Source of the DNA: Neobacillus sp. PS3-12
GTDB taxonomy: Bacteria; Bacillota; Bacilli; Bacillales; Cytobacillaceae
DNA length: 64,000 bases
Assembly (NCBI RefSeq): GCF_030915385.1
Contig: NZ_CP133268.1
Coordinates: forward strand, 496,001-560,000
Direction of reading: 5' to 3'
Shown here: one piece after another, positions 37,748 to 46,504 of the stretch
Position numbering within the stretch: the stretch's first letter is position 1
Layout of the letters: each line of letters starts with the position of its first letter
Program-made: the position numbers and the translations under genes
The notes under the pieces: generated by a model
Database searches by the model: none
Seen by the model: the letters and a program-made list of their open reading frames with translations, nothing else
What the model was told of the DNA's origin: nothing

Positions 37748-37807
37748 ATGCCGAGAAAATACCCCTTTCTCGACAATCTGCGAAGCCGCTCTTTTTTAGA
37801 GCGGCTT
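37748..37807. repeat. Outer inverted-repeat arm, right copy, with terminator hairpin
   Basis: GAAGCCGCTC pairs with GAGCGGCTTC around TTTTTTA (37780-37806), which would work as the terminator of the DMT-transporter gene. The preceding TGCCGAG...CTCGACA matches the inverted left arm at 36935-36988. Confidence 0.55.
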
Positions 37808-37822
37808 CCTATTATGTTTTAT

Positions 37823-38800
37823 TTATTTTTCTGATGGTCCTTTTCTAGCCATAATGGTGACTGTAACGAGAATACTTAACCCACCCAATAAAGCGGCCCA
37901 GCCAAAATGGACGTGTAAAAAAGCAACGGTAATAATGGTAGCTGAGAGTGGCTCCCCACAGGACAATACGCTTGCTTCAGCTGCAGAAATATATTTTAAA
38001 CTTGCAATATAAATATAAAACGCAATAAGGGTTCCGAAAATAACCACAAAACTGATAAGCAGCCATGTAGGTAATGAATTTTGGCCTGAAAAATTCCATG
38101 GCGAGTGAATGAATCCCATACCGATACCGCCAATCAGCATTCCCCAGCCTGAGATGAGTGCCGCACCATATTTTTGCAATAGGCCTTTAGGGTAAAGCGA
38201 ATAAAATGCCAAAGTGATCGCTGAAATGATTCCCCAAAATACAGCCAGTGGTAAGATTGAGAAACGATGAAAATCACCGTTTGTAACAAGCAAAAATGCT
38301 CCAAAAATCGCAAGAAATACCGAAATTACCTGTGAAACTTGTGGCATCCTCCGCAGACGCAATGCAACATAGATCGTAATAAAGACCGGCCCCATATACT
38401 GAAGAATCGTTCCAGTGGCTGCATTGCCGTAGTTAATTGCTGCAAAATAGGAATATTGAACACCAAGTAGACCGATGATTCCGAATAACACTAGTTTAAG
38501 AGCATCCTTTTTGTCTTTCCATACAGAAAATGTATATTTTATGCCTGATGTAACCGTAATACCCATAAGCATTAAAAGTCCGGCAACACTCATTCGGACT
38601 GTGACCAGCCATTCTGGACTAATTCCAAAATGTTGAAATAATACTTGGGCAGCAGTCCCGGATATCCCCCATAGTACTGCCCCGATCAGCACCATCGAAA
38701 GTCCTTTGAAATGATTAAATTTCTGACTTGAATTAAAAGATGCAGAAGCCTTACTTTCTGACTTCTCCATTAATTTTGAGTTTGCTTCTACATAATTCAA
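37823..38800 (-). CDS. EamA-family (DMT superfamily) metabolite exporter
   Basis: A 325-residue protein with ten membrane segments forming two EamA repeats. GAVLWGISGTAAQVLFQ starts the first, and the typical end-of-repeat PVFITIYVALRLRRMP and AAEASVLSCGEPLSATIITVAFL are present. Relatives export amino acids, nucleosides or other metabolites. TTG 38800 is preferred: GGCGGTGA lies 7 nt upstream, whereas ATG 38815 has no site. Substrate unknown. Confidence 0.8.
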   Translation of the reverse strand: MNYVEANSKLMEKSESKASASFNSSQKFNHFKGLSMVLIGAVLWGISGTAAQVLFQHFGISPEWLVTVRMSVAGLLMLMGITVTSGIKYTFSVWKDKKDALKLVLFGIIGLLGVQYSYFAAINYGNAATGTILQYMGPVFITIYVALRLRRMPQVSQVISVFLAIFGAFLLVTNGDFHRFSILPLAVFWGIISAITLAFYSLYPKGLLQKYGAALISGWGMLIGGIGMGFIHSPWNFSGQNSLPTWLLISFVVIFGTLIAFYIYIASLKYISAAEASVLSCGEPLSATIITVAFLHVHFGWAALLGGLSILVTVTIMARKGPSEK

Positions 38801-38894
38801 TGTTTCACCGCCCATTTATTGTACAATAATAAAAGTATCATAATTCTAAAAATTATAAAACCTTATTTTCTGTTTCAATCTGATAAGTAGAGAA

Positions 38895-38923
38895 AAAAGA
38901 GCCTGAATTCTCAGGCTCTTTGC
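38895..38923. terminator. Terminator between prs-like gene and DMT gene
   Basis: AAAGAGCCTGA pairs with TCAGGCTCTTT around ATTC. Ends the prs-like transcript. Confidence 0.8.
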
Positions 38924-38954
38924 TTAAAAACTTTATTTAATCCAACACCAATTT

Positions 38955-39905
38955 TTACTCAAACAGAGGACTCACAGCTTTTTCGTTATGGATTCGATCA
39001 ATTGCTTCTACTAGTAATGGTGCTACTGATATACATGTGATCTTTTCAATCATTTTTTCCTTCGGCAGTTCAATGGTATTCGTTACAACTAATTCTTTTA
39101 TCGGGGACGACTCGATTCTGCTTATTGCCTGATCAGTGAAAACTGGATGCGTACAGCCTGCATAAATGGATTTTGCCCCATTTTCGGCTAAAGCTTTTGC
39201 AGCTAATGTGATCGTAGTGCCAGTATCAATTAAATCGTCAATGATAATGGCATTTTTCCCTTCAACATTACCAATGACATAGGTGATTTCAGCACCATCT
39301 GCTTCAAATCGGCGTTTATCAATCAGAGCAATAGGAGCATGTAAAAGGTTCGCCATTTTTCTTGCTCGTACTACGCTACCATTATGTGGTGCCACAATAA
39401 CAACGTCTTCCAAGCCCTTTTTCTCAAAATACTCCGATATAATTGGCAACCCAAACAAATGTTCAACGGGTTTATCAAAGAAACCTTGAATTTGCGGAGA
39501 ATGAAGATCCATTGTTAGGACTCGAGTTGCCCCGGCATTTTCAAAAAGATTCGCCATTAGTTTAGCTGTAATTGGTTCCCTGGAGCGTGCTTTTCGATCC
39601 TGACGTGCATATCCGAAGTAGGGGATGACAACATTGATTTTATTGGCAGAAGCCCTCTTCATGGCATCAATCATAATAAGAAGTTCCATGATATGTTTAT
39701 TGACTGGTGCTGAAGTAGATTGAATGATATACACTTCACAGCCCCTGACACTTTCTTCAATATGAATTTGGATTTCTCCGTCACTAAATTGAGAGACAGA
39801 ACAATTCCCCAGTTCACAGCCTAAAAGATTTGCCATCTCGTTTGCCAATTCTTTATTAGAATTTAATGTAAACAATTTAAAACCATTTTTTAGTTGATAT
39901 GTCAC
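38955..39905 (-). CDS. prs: Ribose-phosphate pyrophosphokinase (PRPP synthetase)
   Basis: A 316-residue enzyme making PRPP from ribose 5-phosphate and ATP for nucleotide, His and Trp synthesis. The flexible-loop/ATP motif [20 protein letters not shown], the metal-site [12 protein letters not shown] and the PRPP-binding [12 protein letters not shown] are present. GTG 39905 is chosen, with GGTGGAGG 7 nt upstream, giving the normal length of about 316. The canonical Bacillus prs lies behind gcaD (glmU); here it stands alone and has some unusual segments (e.g. [22 protein letters not shown]), so it is probably a second paralogue. Confidence 0.88.
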   Translation of the reverse strand: MTYQLKNGFKLFTLNSNKELANEMANLLGCELGNCSVSQFSDGEIQIHIEESVRGCEVYIIQSTSAPVNKHIMELLIMIDAMKRASANKINVVIPYFGYARQDRKARSREPITAKLMANLFENAGATRVLTMDLHSPQIQGFFDKPVEHLFGLPIISEYFEKKGLEDVVIVAPHNGSVVRARKMANLLHAPIALIDKRRFEADGAEITYVIGNVEGKNAIIIDDLIDTGTTITLAAKALAENGAKSIYAGCTHPVFTDQAISRIESSPIKELVVTNTIELPKEKMIEKITCISVAPLLVEAIDRIHNEKAVSPLFE

Positions 39906-40156
39906 CTTTTGGCCTCCACCTTTATTAATTCCTTTATCCATTATTTTATTGTACTAAAAATAAATGGATACTGTCACGTCCTGTGACTTGTCTTAAAGTA
40001 CCAGGATCTTTTTCTTATTGGAATACAATAACATTGTCGCAGTATTCACTGTAAATTTTATATAATTTTGGATTTGATCTTTTTATTTTCTAAAGTATAA
40101 AAAATCTGGACTCGCTCAAAACTAAATATACTTGTTCAAATTCAGGAGGTTTTGTC

Positions 40157-40300
40157 GTGGGCCATAAATGTTTCTATTGTTCAAATGATATCGAAGAAAA
40201 CGAAATCCACCTTGTAACCTTTCATGTAACCAACAATGAAAGAGAAGAAACACTGTGCCATGAGTGTTATCAAGAATGGCTCCAAGGGATAAATGGATAA
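40157..40300 (+). CDS. Small zinc-ribbon-like protein (47 aa)
   Basis: Starts at GTG 40157 with AGGAGG 8 nt upstream. The 47-residue product reads MGHKCFYCSNDIEEN at its start and ETLCHECYQEWLQG near its end, giving two CxxC pairs 26 residues apart with nearby His. This is a compact zinc-ribbon layout that could bind metal, nucleic acid or a partner protein. It is a single gene, convergent with the 167-aa gene. No family is recognised. Confidence 0.65.
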   Translation: MGHKCFYCSNDIEENEIHLVTFHVTNNEREETLCHECYQEWLQGING

Positions 40301-40339
40301 ACATCACCACAAAAAAAGGGTCCGTATTCTGGGCCCAAA

Positions 40340-40843
40340 TCACTTTTCGCTCCGTTTACTCCAATAATTATAAATTAACTCTTTGAAAATTTCATTTAAC
40401 TCTCGGGCTTTTTGCTCTTTAAGCCACTCTACTTGATCGATCGGTAAATTTAACTTTAGTGTGACCTTTTCATTTGGCATTTCTACTTTTCTAATCTCTT
40501 CTATTGTTATGCCTTCATCTAAATCGGGAAATATGCTGTTATTTTCATTGATTCTCTGTAATTCTAAATACTCATTCGGGTCCTCTACATCCATAAAAGC
40601 ATTCATTTGCGGTAATCTTCCAGATAAGAAATGAACATTCATGATTGAACTGATTAATCTGCCACCATCCAACTCTATTTCAATGATTAATGTTTCTTCA
40701 TTTTTATATCTTTTTAAAACAATTTCACTGACAATCATGTCCAATTCTAATGTAAATCTTGAGTTTGATTCAAAAATATAAATCATACTTTTAAAAATAT
40801 GGATCTCTTCTCCATCGATTTTTACAGATTTTACACTTACCAT
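40340..40843 (-). CDS. Hypothetical protein (167 aa)
   Basis: A soluble, acidic protein, mostly beta strands in the first 110 residues (KIDGEEIHIFKSMIYIF, TLELDMIVSEIVLKRY, LIIEIELDGGRLISS). A helical C-terminus follows (LPIDQVEWLKEQKARELNEIFKEL). GAGGAAG lies 4 nt before ATG 40843. Not recognised; no signal peptide or membrane segment. Confidence 0.6.
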   Translation of the reverse strand: MVSVKSVKIDGEEIHIFKSMIYIFESNSRFTLELDMIVSEIVLKRYKNEETLIIEIELDGGRLISSIMNVHFLSGRLPQMNAFMDVEDPNEYLELQRINENNSIFPDLDEGITIEEIRKVEMPNEKVTLKLNLPIDQVEWLKEQKARELNEIFKELIYNYWSKRSEK

Positions 40844-41079
40844 TCGTCTTCCTCATTTCACAAACATAAACAATTTACTAGCCTTACACTTAAACAAATT
40901 AATAGTAATATATGTATTTTACTCAACTTGAAACTTTTTTTAAACAATATTAAAAAAGTTGGTGAAGAAGTTTATTCTTTTCTTCCTCACCAACCGCCAT
41001 AAATTTATAATTTTCCTACTATTGTTTATATTTGCACTATGAATATATTATTAACTTATGCTATAATAAACGTATCTTA

Positions 41080-42003
41080 TTAAACTTTATCTGGTACGGC
41101 ACTTTCGATTACGCCAAGAGATGCCATCCTATGATCAGCGGTCTGGCCGCCCCAGAGGTCAATGGTTTCAGGTTCAACTGCTAAATATTTTGGCTTGCGG
41201 GGATTGACTTCCGGGAATTCCTCCATGCCAAAGCTGTATTCAACTGTAAAGCCGTCTGGATCTAAAACATATAAGAAAATTGCGCCTGATGGAGCATGTC
41301 TGCCAGGACCCATTGCGATTGTAACACCGTTTTGCTTAAAACGATTGACGGCTTTGCCGATATCGTCGATTGTCGAAACCATAAAATTCAAATGGTGAAA
41401 ACCGGTTTCTTCGCCTTGGAAAACAGCAAATGAATGATGGTATGGAACCGGAAAACATCTGAACCAGGCACCAGCCTTTTCAGACAATCCTGTACCGCCA
41501 AAATAATCGGAAACCACAAAATTGAACACTTCATTGTAGAATTTAATCGCTTTTTCGACATAAGGTGTTTTTAACACGACGTGGCCTAATTTTTGGATTT
41601 CAGCGACAGTTGGTTCATATTCTAATGGCATTTGGGCCATATCACTGTAGAATTCATAGGTTATGCCTAAAGGGTCCACCACTCTGAATGTCCTGGCCTG
41701 TTTTAGGATATCCAACTCTTTCAGCGAAACCACGTCAGGATTCAATCCAAGCCTAGCAAAAAATTCGAATGTTTCTTCTACCATTTCTGGTGTTTCCAAT
41801 TCTAGGCCAATTCGATTTAATCCTGGATTAGTCCCCTGTGTAAGAACCAGATTATGATGGTCACGGCTTGAACGGAAAAAAGCAGTATTCGGAACATCGG
41901 ACTCGACCCTTTCCAAGCCAAGCAGTCTTCCATAAAAGTCACAGGATTTTTCAAGATCGCATACATTTAATGCAATATAGCCTAGCTTACTGTAGCGAAT
42001 CAT
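41080..42003 (-). CDS. Extradiol ring-cleavage dioxygenase (catechol 2,3-dioxygenase type)
   Basis: A 307-residue two-domain vicinal-oxygen-chelate protein. In the second domain the 2-His-1-Glu metal site is visible: His141 (KLGHVVLKTPY), His203/204 (GFHHLNFMV) and Glu255 (FTVEYSFG). The conserved active-site His pair (YHHSFAVF) is also present. It opens a catechol ring next to the two hydroxyls. AAGGAGATG lies upstream, and the gene is 13 nt after the Rieske beta-subunit gene, so the product of that dioxygenase route is probably its substrate after dehydrogenation. Whether it acts on catechol, a biphenyl-type diol or another diol is not decided. Confidence 0.85.
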   Translation of the reverse strand: MIRYSKLGYIALNVCDLEKSCDFYGRLLGLERVESDVPNTAFFRSSRDHHNLVLTQGTNPGLNRIGLELETPEMVEETFEFFARLGLNPDVVSLKELDILKQARTFRVVDPLGITYEFYSDMAQMPLEYEPTVAEIQKLGHVVLKTPYVEKAIKFYNEVFNFVVSDYFGGTGLSEKAGAWFRCFPVPYHHSFAVFQGEETGFHHLNFMVSTIDDIGKAVNRFKQNGVTIAMGPGRHAPSGAIFLYVLDPDGFTVEYSFGMEEFPEVNPRKPKYLAVEPETIDLWGGQTADHRMASLGVIESAVPDKV

Positions 42004-42015
42004 CTTTACATCTCC

Positions 42016-42513
42016 TTATAAGATAATACTGATTCTGGAATGCGGTCTTAATCCTTCAATATCCAGAACTGCTTTGCGGTCCTGAATTTTTATTTCGTTA
42101 TTTTCGGTTACTAATGTGTAATAATACTTCCCTACATAAGCGTCAGTAAAGCCATATCTCATACGGTATACGATAAAATTGGCTGTCACTTCTATTTTAC
42201 CATCGGCTTCATTAAGAATCTGAACGTTGGTTATAAATCTGCGAGTGCGTGACCGTGGGTTTTCAGCATGTGAAAATTTACTGCTTAACCGTTTTACTCG
42301 AGCTTTTAATCGATGGTAATCATCTGCGATAAAGTAAAGGGATTCTTTGTAATCTCCATCATTATTATCTGTTGTTGGAACAGAGTAAGTAGAGTTTTCT
42401 GTCATTAAGTTAAACCATTCGTCTAATTTCCACGAATCCAGTAAATCTGCTTCTTTATAAAAAAACTGTTCAACCGTTTGCTGGGTAACTTTTTCTTCTT
42501 GGGATATAGTCAT
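42016..42513 (-). CDS. Aromatic-ring-hydroxylating dioxygenase, beta (small) subunit
   Basis: A 165-residue subunit of the SnoaL/NTF2-like fold. QQTVEQFFYKEADLLDSWKLDEWFNLMTE, an Arg-rich segment (SRTRRFITNVQI) and the C-terminal KIQDRKAVLDIEGL are typical of small subunits of benzoate/biphenyl-type dioxygenases. It gives the hydroxylase its structural alpha3beta3 form. GAGGAGG precedes ATG 42513. It lies 17 nt after the alpha gene and 12 nt before the extradiol dioxygenase gene; all three form one operon. Confidence 0.85.
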   Translation of the reverse strand: MTISQEEKVTQQTVEQFFYKEADLLDSWKLDEWFNLMTENSTYSVPTTDNNDGDYKESLYFIADDYHRLKARVKRLSSKFSHAENPRSRTRRFITNVQILNEADGKIEVTANFIVYRMRYGFTDAYVGKYYYTLVTENNEIKIQDRKAVLDIEGLRPHSRISIIL

Positions 42514-42530
42514 AATTGGCGCCTCCTCTT

Positions 42531-43796
42531 TTAAATAAGTTGTTTCTTTTCAGCTTTAGCCTGCATTAACTCATTGTACTTTCTCCAGAATGCCCTCATT
42601 TGTTTTTCATCAGTAGTTGGTGAAATCTCGCGGTCCATTCCTCTTGAAATATCAGACCATTTAACTTCATTAATTGTATTTTTAAAACCTAATTGAGCTG
42701 TTTCTAATGATTCAATATCATCTGGTGTTGCAAAGCCGCTTGGTCCAAGGAAAGTTAAGAACGTATCTAAACGATGCTCCTTTTCTTGTGCATTTTCATC
42801 AATTGGACCTACTGCCCATGCTGTTACTTCCATATAGTCAGGGCTGATTGGATTAAATGTTCGAATCGTTAAAGACATGATGTCATTGATAATTAAGTTA
42901 GGGAAAATCCATACGTTTCTGCTGACGTCACACATCATATGGGCTTTTTCTTCTCCCACCCGCTCAACAATTTTCGCACGTAACTCAGCAATCCGTTCCT
43001 TCGTTTCTTCATCCCAGTCTGCTTGGGCTTTAGCAATTGGCCTTCCCCATGGTGCTTCGTACTCCATAACAGCATGGCCGTTTCCTAATGATTTTCCTTG
43101 GCCATATAAACCATTTGAAACATCTTGGCCTTGATCCGTCAAATATTCAAGGTATGTTTTATGGTTATAAGCAACATGATAACCATCAATACTATTTTCA
43201 CCTAGAAGTTTCCAGTTTGCCCTGATTGCATATTTTTGTGTTCCTTTTAATACTTCCATGCCAACCTCGGACTGATCTGCAACATAATCTAAGTACAGTT
43301 TTGCTTCTCCTAAGTATTCTTCTAAGCTAGTGGCATAATCATCAAAATTACAGAATACAAAGCCTTTATAGCTTTCACTTCTAACCTCATGTAAACCGTA
43401 GTCTTTTTTGTTAAAACTCTTTGGATAACTGGCTTCTAATGGTACACCAACTAGAGAGCCATTTGTTTTAAATGACCATGCATGGTACGTACACAAAAAT
43501 GTTTTGCAATTTCCGTTATCGCCCCGGCAGACCAATGATCCTCGATGTGTACATGTATTTAATAGCACATGAAATAATCCTTCGTCATCACGAGTAAAAA
43601 TAATTGGTCTTCCAGCAACGTTTCTTGTGTGAAAATCACCACTATTTTTTATTTCTGATTCATGTCCTACATAAATCCAGCACTTACTAAAGATTTTTTC
43701 TTGCTCCTCTGCTAAAATCTCCGGATCAACAAACGTTTTGCGGTTTACCAAAAACTTGCATTCTTCTTTGTTATCAATAATATAATTCTTTCCCAT
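42531..43796 (-). CDS. Aromatic-ring-hydroxylating dioxygenase, alpha subunit (Rieske)
   Basis: A 421-residue catalytic subunit. The Rieske centre ligands are Cys82-x-His84 and Cys102-x2-His105 (NTCTHRGSLVC; LCTYHAWSF). The mononuclear iron site includes His207 and His212 (ENSIDGYHVAYNHKTYL) and a downstream Asp. It adds both atoms of O2 to an aromatic ring using electrons from a ferredoxin-reductase chain. ATG 43796 is chosen (AGAGG 8 nt upstream). No ferredoxin or reductase gene lies in the operon, so housekeeping or distant partners must supply electrons. The family is that of benzoate/biphenyl/cumate dioxygenases; the substrate is undetermined. Confidence 0.87.
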   Translation of the reverse strand: MGKNYIIDNKEECKFLVNRKTFVDPEILAEEQEKIFSKCWIYVGHESEIKNSGDFHTRNVAGRPIIFTRDDEGLFHVLLNTCTHRGSLVCRGDNGNCKTFLCTYHAWSFKTNGSLVGVPLEASYPKSFNKKDYGLHEVRSESYKGFVFCNFDDYATSLEEYLGEAKLYLDYVADQSEVGMEVLKGTQKYAIRANWKLLGENSIDGYHVAYNHKTYLEYLTDQGQDVSNGLYGQGKSLGNGHAVMEYEAPWGRPIAKAQADWDEETKERIAELRAKIVERVGEEKAHMMCDVSRNVWIFPNLIINDIMSLTIRTFNPISPDYMEVTAWAVGPIDENAQEKEHRLDTFLTFLGPSGFATPDDIESLETAQLGFKNTINEVKWSDISRGMDREISPTTDEKQMRAFWRKYNELMQAKAEKKQLI

Positions 43797-43874
43797 CTTC
43801 ATCACCTCTTTAATATAATTGGTTCATCCATTTTAGATATCTGCCTTTCATCCCTCAAATCTCCTAGCAGAATC

Positions 43875-43888
43875 TGTAACCCCTTACA
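43875..43888 (-). promoter_or_regulatory. Candidate operator upstream of the Rieske dioxygenase operon
   Basis: TGTAA-GGGG-TTACA on the minus strand, a perfect palindrome about 80 bp before the alpha-subunit start. It resembles a degenerate cre site (central CG lost) and the TGTAA-GCGT-TAACA element upstream of the monooxygenase. Confidence 0.4.
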
Positions 43889-44170
43889 TTTCACTCACCG
43901 CCTTAAAAGGAAGGTTTAATTTTCCAAAGTCTTTAAATATTCAGAATTTATTAACAATGTAAGCATATCACTCTTGTAAAATTTCCGTCTAATAGAAATA
44001 ATCTCGATTAACAGGCTTTTTTTAAAAAAAACATTTATTAAAAGCTATTTTCGCTAGAGAATTTCAATGTCAAATAGAAAATAATTGTATTTTCATTATT
44101 AAATTCAATAAAATATTTATAACTTTTAATCATCGAATATTTGAATATTCATTTATTTTCTTGAAAAATC

Positions 44171-44208
44171 GCATATATACAAAAATATAAATTTTTTTGT
44201 ATATATGC
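44171..44208. promoter_or_regulatory. Long perfect inverted repeat in the protease upstream region
   Basis: GCATATATACAAAAA and its exact complement TTTTTGTATATATGC are separated by 8 nt (15-bp arms), ending about 79 bp before the protease start. It may be a dimer-binding operator or a 5' leader hairpin. Confidence 0.5.
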
Positions 44209-44286
44209 CCGTCCCTTATCCGCTTTTTCAGAATACTTTATTGTAAACAGGACAAGCGGATTTGCATCATTAAAGGGAGATGTAAA

Positions 44287-45750
44287 GTGGAAAATAATAT
44301 TAGTTTGCTGGTTGGTTTTGTTCCTCAAACATCTGAGGAACAAAAGAGTCAATTACACAACAAACTAGGAGGAAGGTTTATTACAAAATTCCCAGAAATT
44401 AATGTGGAAGTTGTTGAAGTAACAAGTAATGATTTACAAAATAAAATAGTTGATTATCAATCATCGATTCATGTAGCTTTTATTGAGGAAAATAATTATT
44501 TTAGCGGAAACAATATTCTAAAATCTCATTCTTCAAATTTTTTAAATGACCGCTTTTATAGACAATGGGGACTGAAACGGGTGGAATACGAACCTGCCTG
44601 GGTAGTAGCCCAACAAATGAAACAAAATGTTACTATTGCCATTTTAGATACTGGGATTGATTCTAATCACCCTGCCTTATCTTCTCGCATTGTAAAGCCA
44701 GTTAATTTCACCACTAAAAACAGAAAAGACTATCGCGATGTGAATGGCCACGGAACCCATGTTGCTGGCATTATTGCAGGAGTAACAAATAACAAAATTG
44801 GTTCAAAAAACAGACCTGTCAGCATTGGAAAAATTATGCCAATCAAAGTGATCGGACCAAACGGAGGGCAATCCAAATGGATTATTGCCGGAGTTTTATA
44901 TGCTGTCTTAAATGGCGCCAAAGTTATTAACATAAGCATCGGAGGACCGCCATTTAGTAAAGCCCTTCAACGTGCCATCAACTTTGCATGGCAAAAGGGA
45001 GCTGTGATTGTTGCCGCCGCTGGTAATGATGGAATCGAACAAGTCGAGTACCCTGCAGGATATAATTTTGTGTTAGCTGTTTCCGCCGTAAACGAAGACC
45101 ATAAGCGGGCTGAATTTTCAAATTGGGGGATGAACATTGGTGTAACAGCCCCTGGTACCTCGATTCTTTCTACTACTCCAATTTATTCTACCCATAATAG
45201 ATTACCAATGTATGATTCTTTACATGGAACTTCACAGGCTACTCCTCTTGTTAGCGGTCTTGCTGCCCTTTTATTAGCCATTAACCCCGACTTAAGGAAT
45301 GCAGAATTGATCCAAATGATTCAACAGTCTGCTGTTCCAATTGATGGAAAAGGCAAGCAATGGAATCATTATTTTGGCTATGGATTATTAAATGCAAAAA
45401 ATGCATTAAACCTTTCCATAGGTACAAAAACCCCTAATTTTAATTGGTGGAAGACATCCGATAGAGGGTGTTTTTATGGACAAATTGTAGATCCATTAGA
45501 AAATCCTCTCGCCAATACCGTTGTCACTGCGAGACTGAATGGAAAGATTATTTCAGCATACAAAACAAGAAATAATGTTCCCACAGAAAAAGGAGCTTTT
45601 GACACGGATGGGATGTTCCGTCTGCAAAACCTTATTCCCGGCAATTATCGTATATTTGTTGAATTACCCGGACATTCACCTATTGATATGGGGAATTTTA
45701 CAATTACAGCGGGGGCTGATACTATTTTACAACTCGTTTGCAAAACCTAA
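44287..45750 (+). CDS. Subtilisin-family (S8) serine protease with C-terminal regulatory-like domain
   Basis: A 487-residue protease. Residues 6-70 look like an I9-type propeptide. The S8 catalytic domain carries Asp121 (ILDTGIDSNHP), His155 (NGHGTHVAGI), oxyanion Asn247 (AAAGNDG) and Ser316 (HGTSQATPLVSG). From about residue 400 a CarboxypepD-regulatory-like beta domain follows (GQIVDPLENPLANTVVTARL, GMFRLQNLIPGNYRIFVELPGH). GTG 44287 is chosen for its GGGAGAT site; the longer frame adds residues read through the upstream inverted repeat. There is no signal peptide, so it is either intracellular or exported by another route, while the C-terminal domain type is usually extracellular. Confidence 0.82.
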   Translation: MENNISLLVGFVPQTSEEQKSQLHNKLGGRFITKFPEINVEVVEVTSNDLQNKIVDYQSSIHVAFIEENNYFSGNNILKSHSSNFLNDRFYRQWGLKRVEYEPAWVVAQQMKQNVTIAILDTGIDSNHPALSSRIVKPVNFTTKNRKDYRDVNGHGTHVAGIIAGVTNNKIGSKNRPVSIGKIMPIKVIGPNGGQSKWIIAGVLYAVLNGAKVINISIGGPPFSKALQRAINFAWQKGAVIVAAAGNDGIEQVEYPAGYNFVLAVSAVNEDHKRAEFSNWGMNIGVTAPGTSILSTTPIYSTHNRLPMYDSLHGTSQATPLVSGLAALLLAINPDLRNAELIQMIQQSAVPIDGKGKQWNHYFGYGLLNAKNALNLSIGTKTPNFNWWKTSDRGCFYGQIVDPLENPLANTVVTARLNGKIISAYKTRNNVPTEKGAFDTDGMFRLQNLIPGNYRIFVELPGHSPIDMGNFTITAGADTILQLVCKT

Positions 45751-45768
45751 CTATTTGAACTAGTAATA

Positions 45769-45803
45769 AGGAATCAACACTCTAAAAAGTTGATTCCTTT
45801 TTG
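45769..45803. terminator. Bidirectional terminator after the S8 protease gene
   Basis: GGAATCAAC pairs with GTTGATTCC around a 10-nt loop, followed by a T run. Confidence 0.8.
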
Positions 45804-45804
45804 T

Positions 45805-46389
45805 TTATTTATTTGCTGAAAAATGTCCAAGGACAGCAGTCTGAAAATCACTGTAGCTATCGAAATAATAATCAGCTTGGATGTTTCGATTTTCAAAGGC
45901 CGCCGTTTTAATATCTAATTTTCTGGCAGGGATTAAATCTAAGTCACGATCTCCAACCACTAAATCAATATTGAATCTATTTCGGACATATTCATATGAA
46001 GAGCTGTCTGGTTTCCTCTTAAATCCCTCTTCTTCAACTGAAACAATTTCAGTAAAATACTTTTTTAAGTCGAATTTTTCAAGCAATAGTAATGTCGAAT
46101 CCTTTTCACGATGTGTCACAATAATATTATGATCAACTGAAGATAATGCTTCTTCTAAAAAAGGGAAAGGAGTGCTGCTAATTTTAGCATAACGATTGTA
46201 TAACTCCCGATATTCCTCTCTCCTGTCTTCGCTAATGCCATAATGCTTAAATGCGGTTTTCGAATCTTTTTTCAGCCATGTTAATACTTCGCTTGGATCT
46301 AGATTTTGTCTGCTTAGTTGTATGAATCCTTCAACAAGTGCTGGATAGGTATCGAAAAGGGTGCCGTCAAAATCCCATAAGATGTTCAT
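45805..46389 (-). CDS. HAD-superfamily hydrolase (phosphoglycolate-phosphatase-like)
   Basis: A 194-residue HAD phosphatase. Motif I is ILWDFDGTLFDTYP (nucleophile Asp), motif II is in HNIIVTHREK, motif III Lys in EEGFKRKPDSSSYEY and motif IV in LVVGDRDLDLIPARK. Such enzymes dephosphorylate small metabolites; the substrate is unknown. ATG 46389 is used because AGAGG lies 7 nt upstream and the catalytic motif then sits at the N-terminus. It is downstream of the regulator gene on the same strand, about 115 bp away. Confidence 0.8.
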   Translation of the reverse strand: MNILWDFDGTLFDTYPALVEGFIQLSRQNLDPSEVLTWLKKDSKTAFKHYGISEDRREEYRELYNRYAKISSTPFPFLEEALSSVDHNIIVTHREKDSTLLLLEKFDLKKYFTEIVSVEEEGFKRKPDSSSYEYVRNRFNIDLVVGDRDLDLIPARKLDIKTAAFENRNIQADYYFDSYSDFQTAVLGHFSANK

Positions 46390-46504
46390 TTCTATTCCTC
46401 TTTTCTTAATGGACGTAATCAAGTTATAAGTATAAATGATCAGGTAAATAAAGCAAATTCCTCATAAACAATCCCCTCCATGCCTGAAGGGGGATAGAGG
46501 TACG

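Larger units (their letters stand above)
43797..44286. other. Divergent intergenic region between Rieske operon and S8 protease
   Basis: 490 bp, AT-rich, without a gene. It contains the TGTAA-N4-TTACA palindrome at 43875-43888 and a long inverted repeat at 44171-44208, described separately. Confidence 0.5.

Noticed and set aside
36935..37807. A complete insertion sequence bounded by the inverted repeats
   Set aside because: No transposase-like frame exists between the arms and no target duplication can be recognised.
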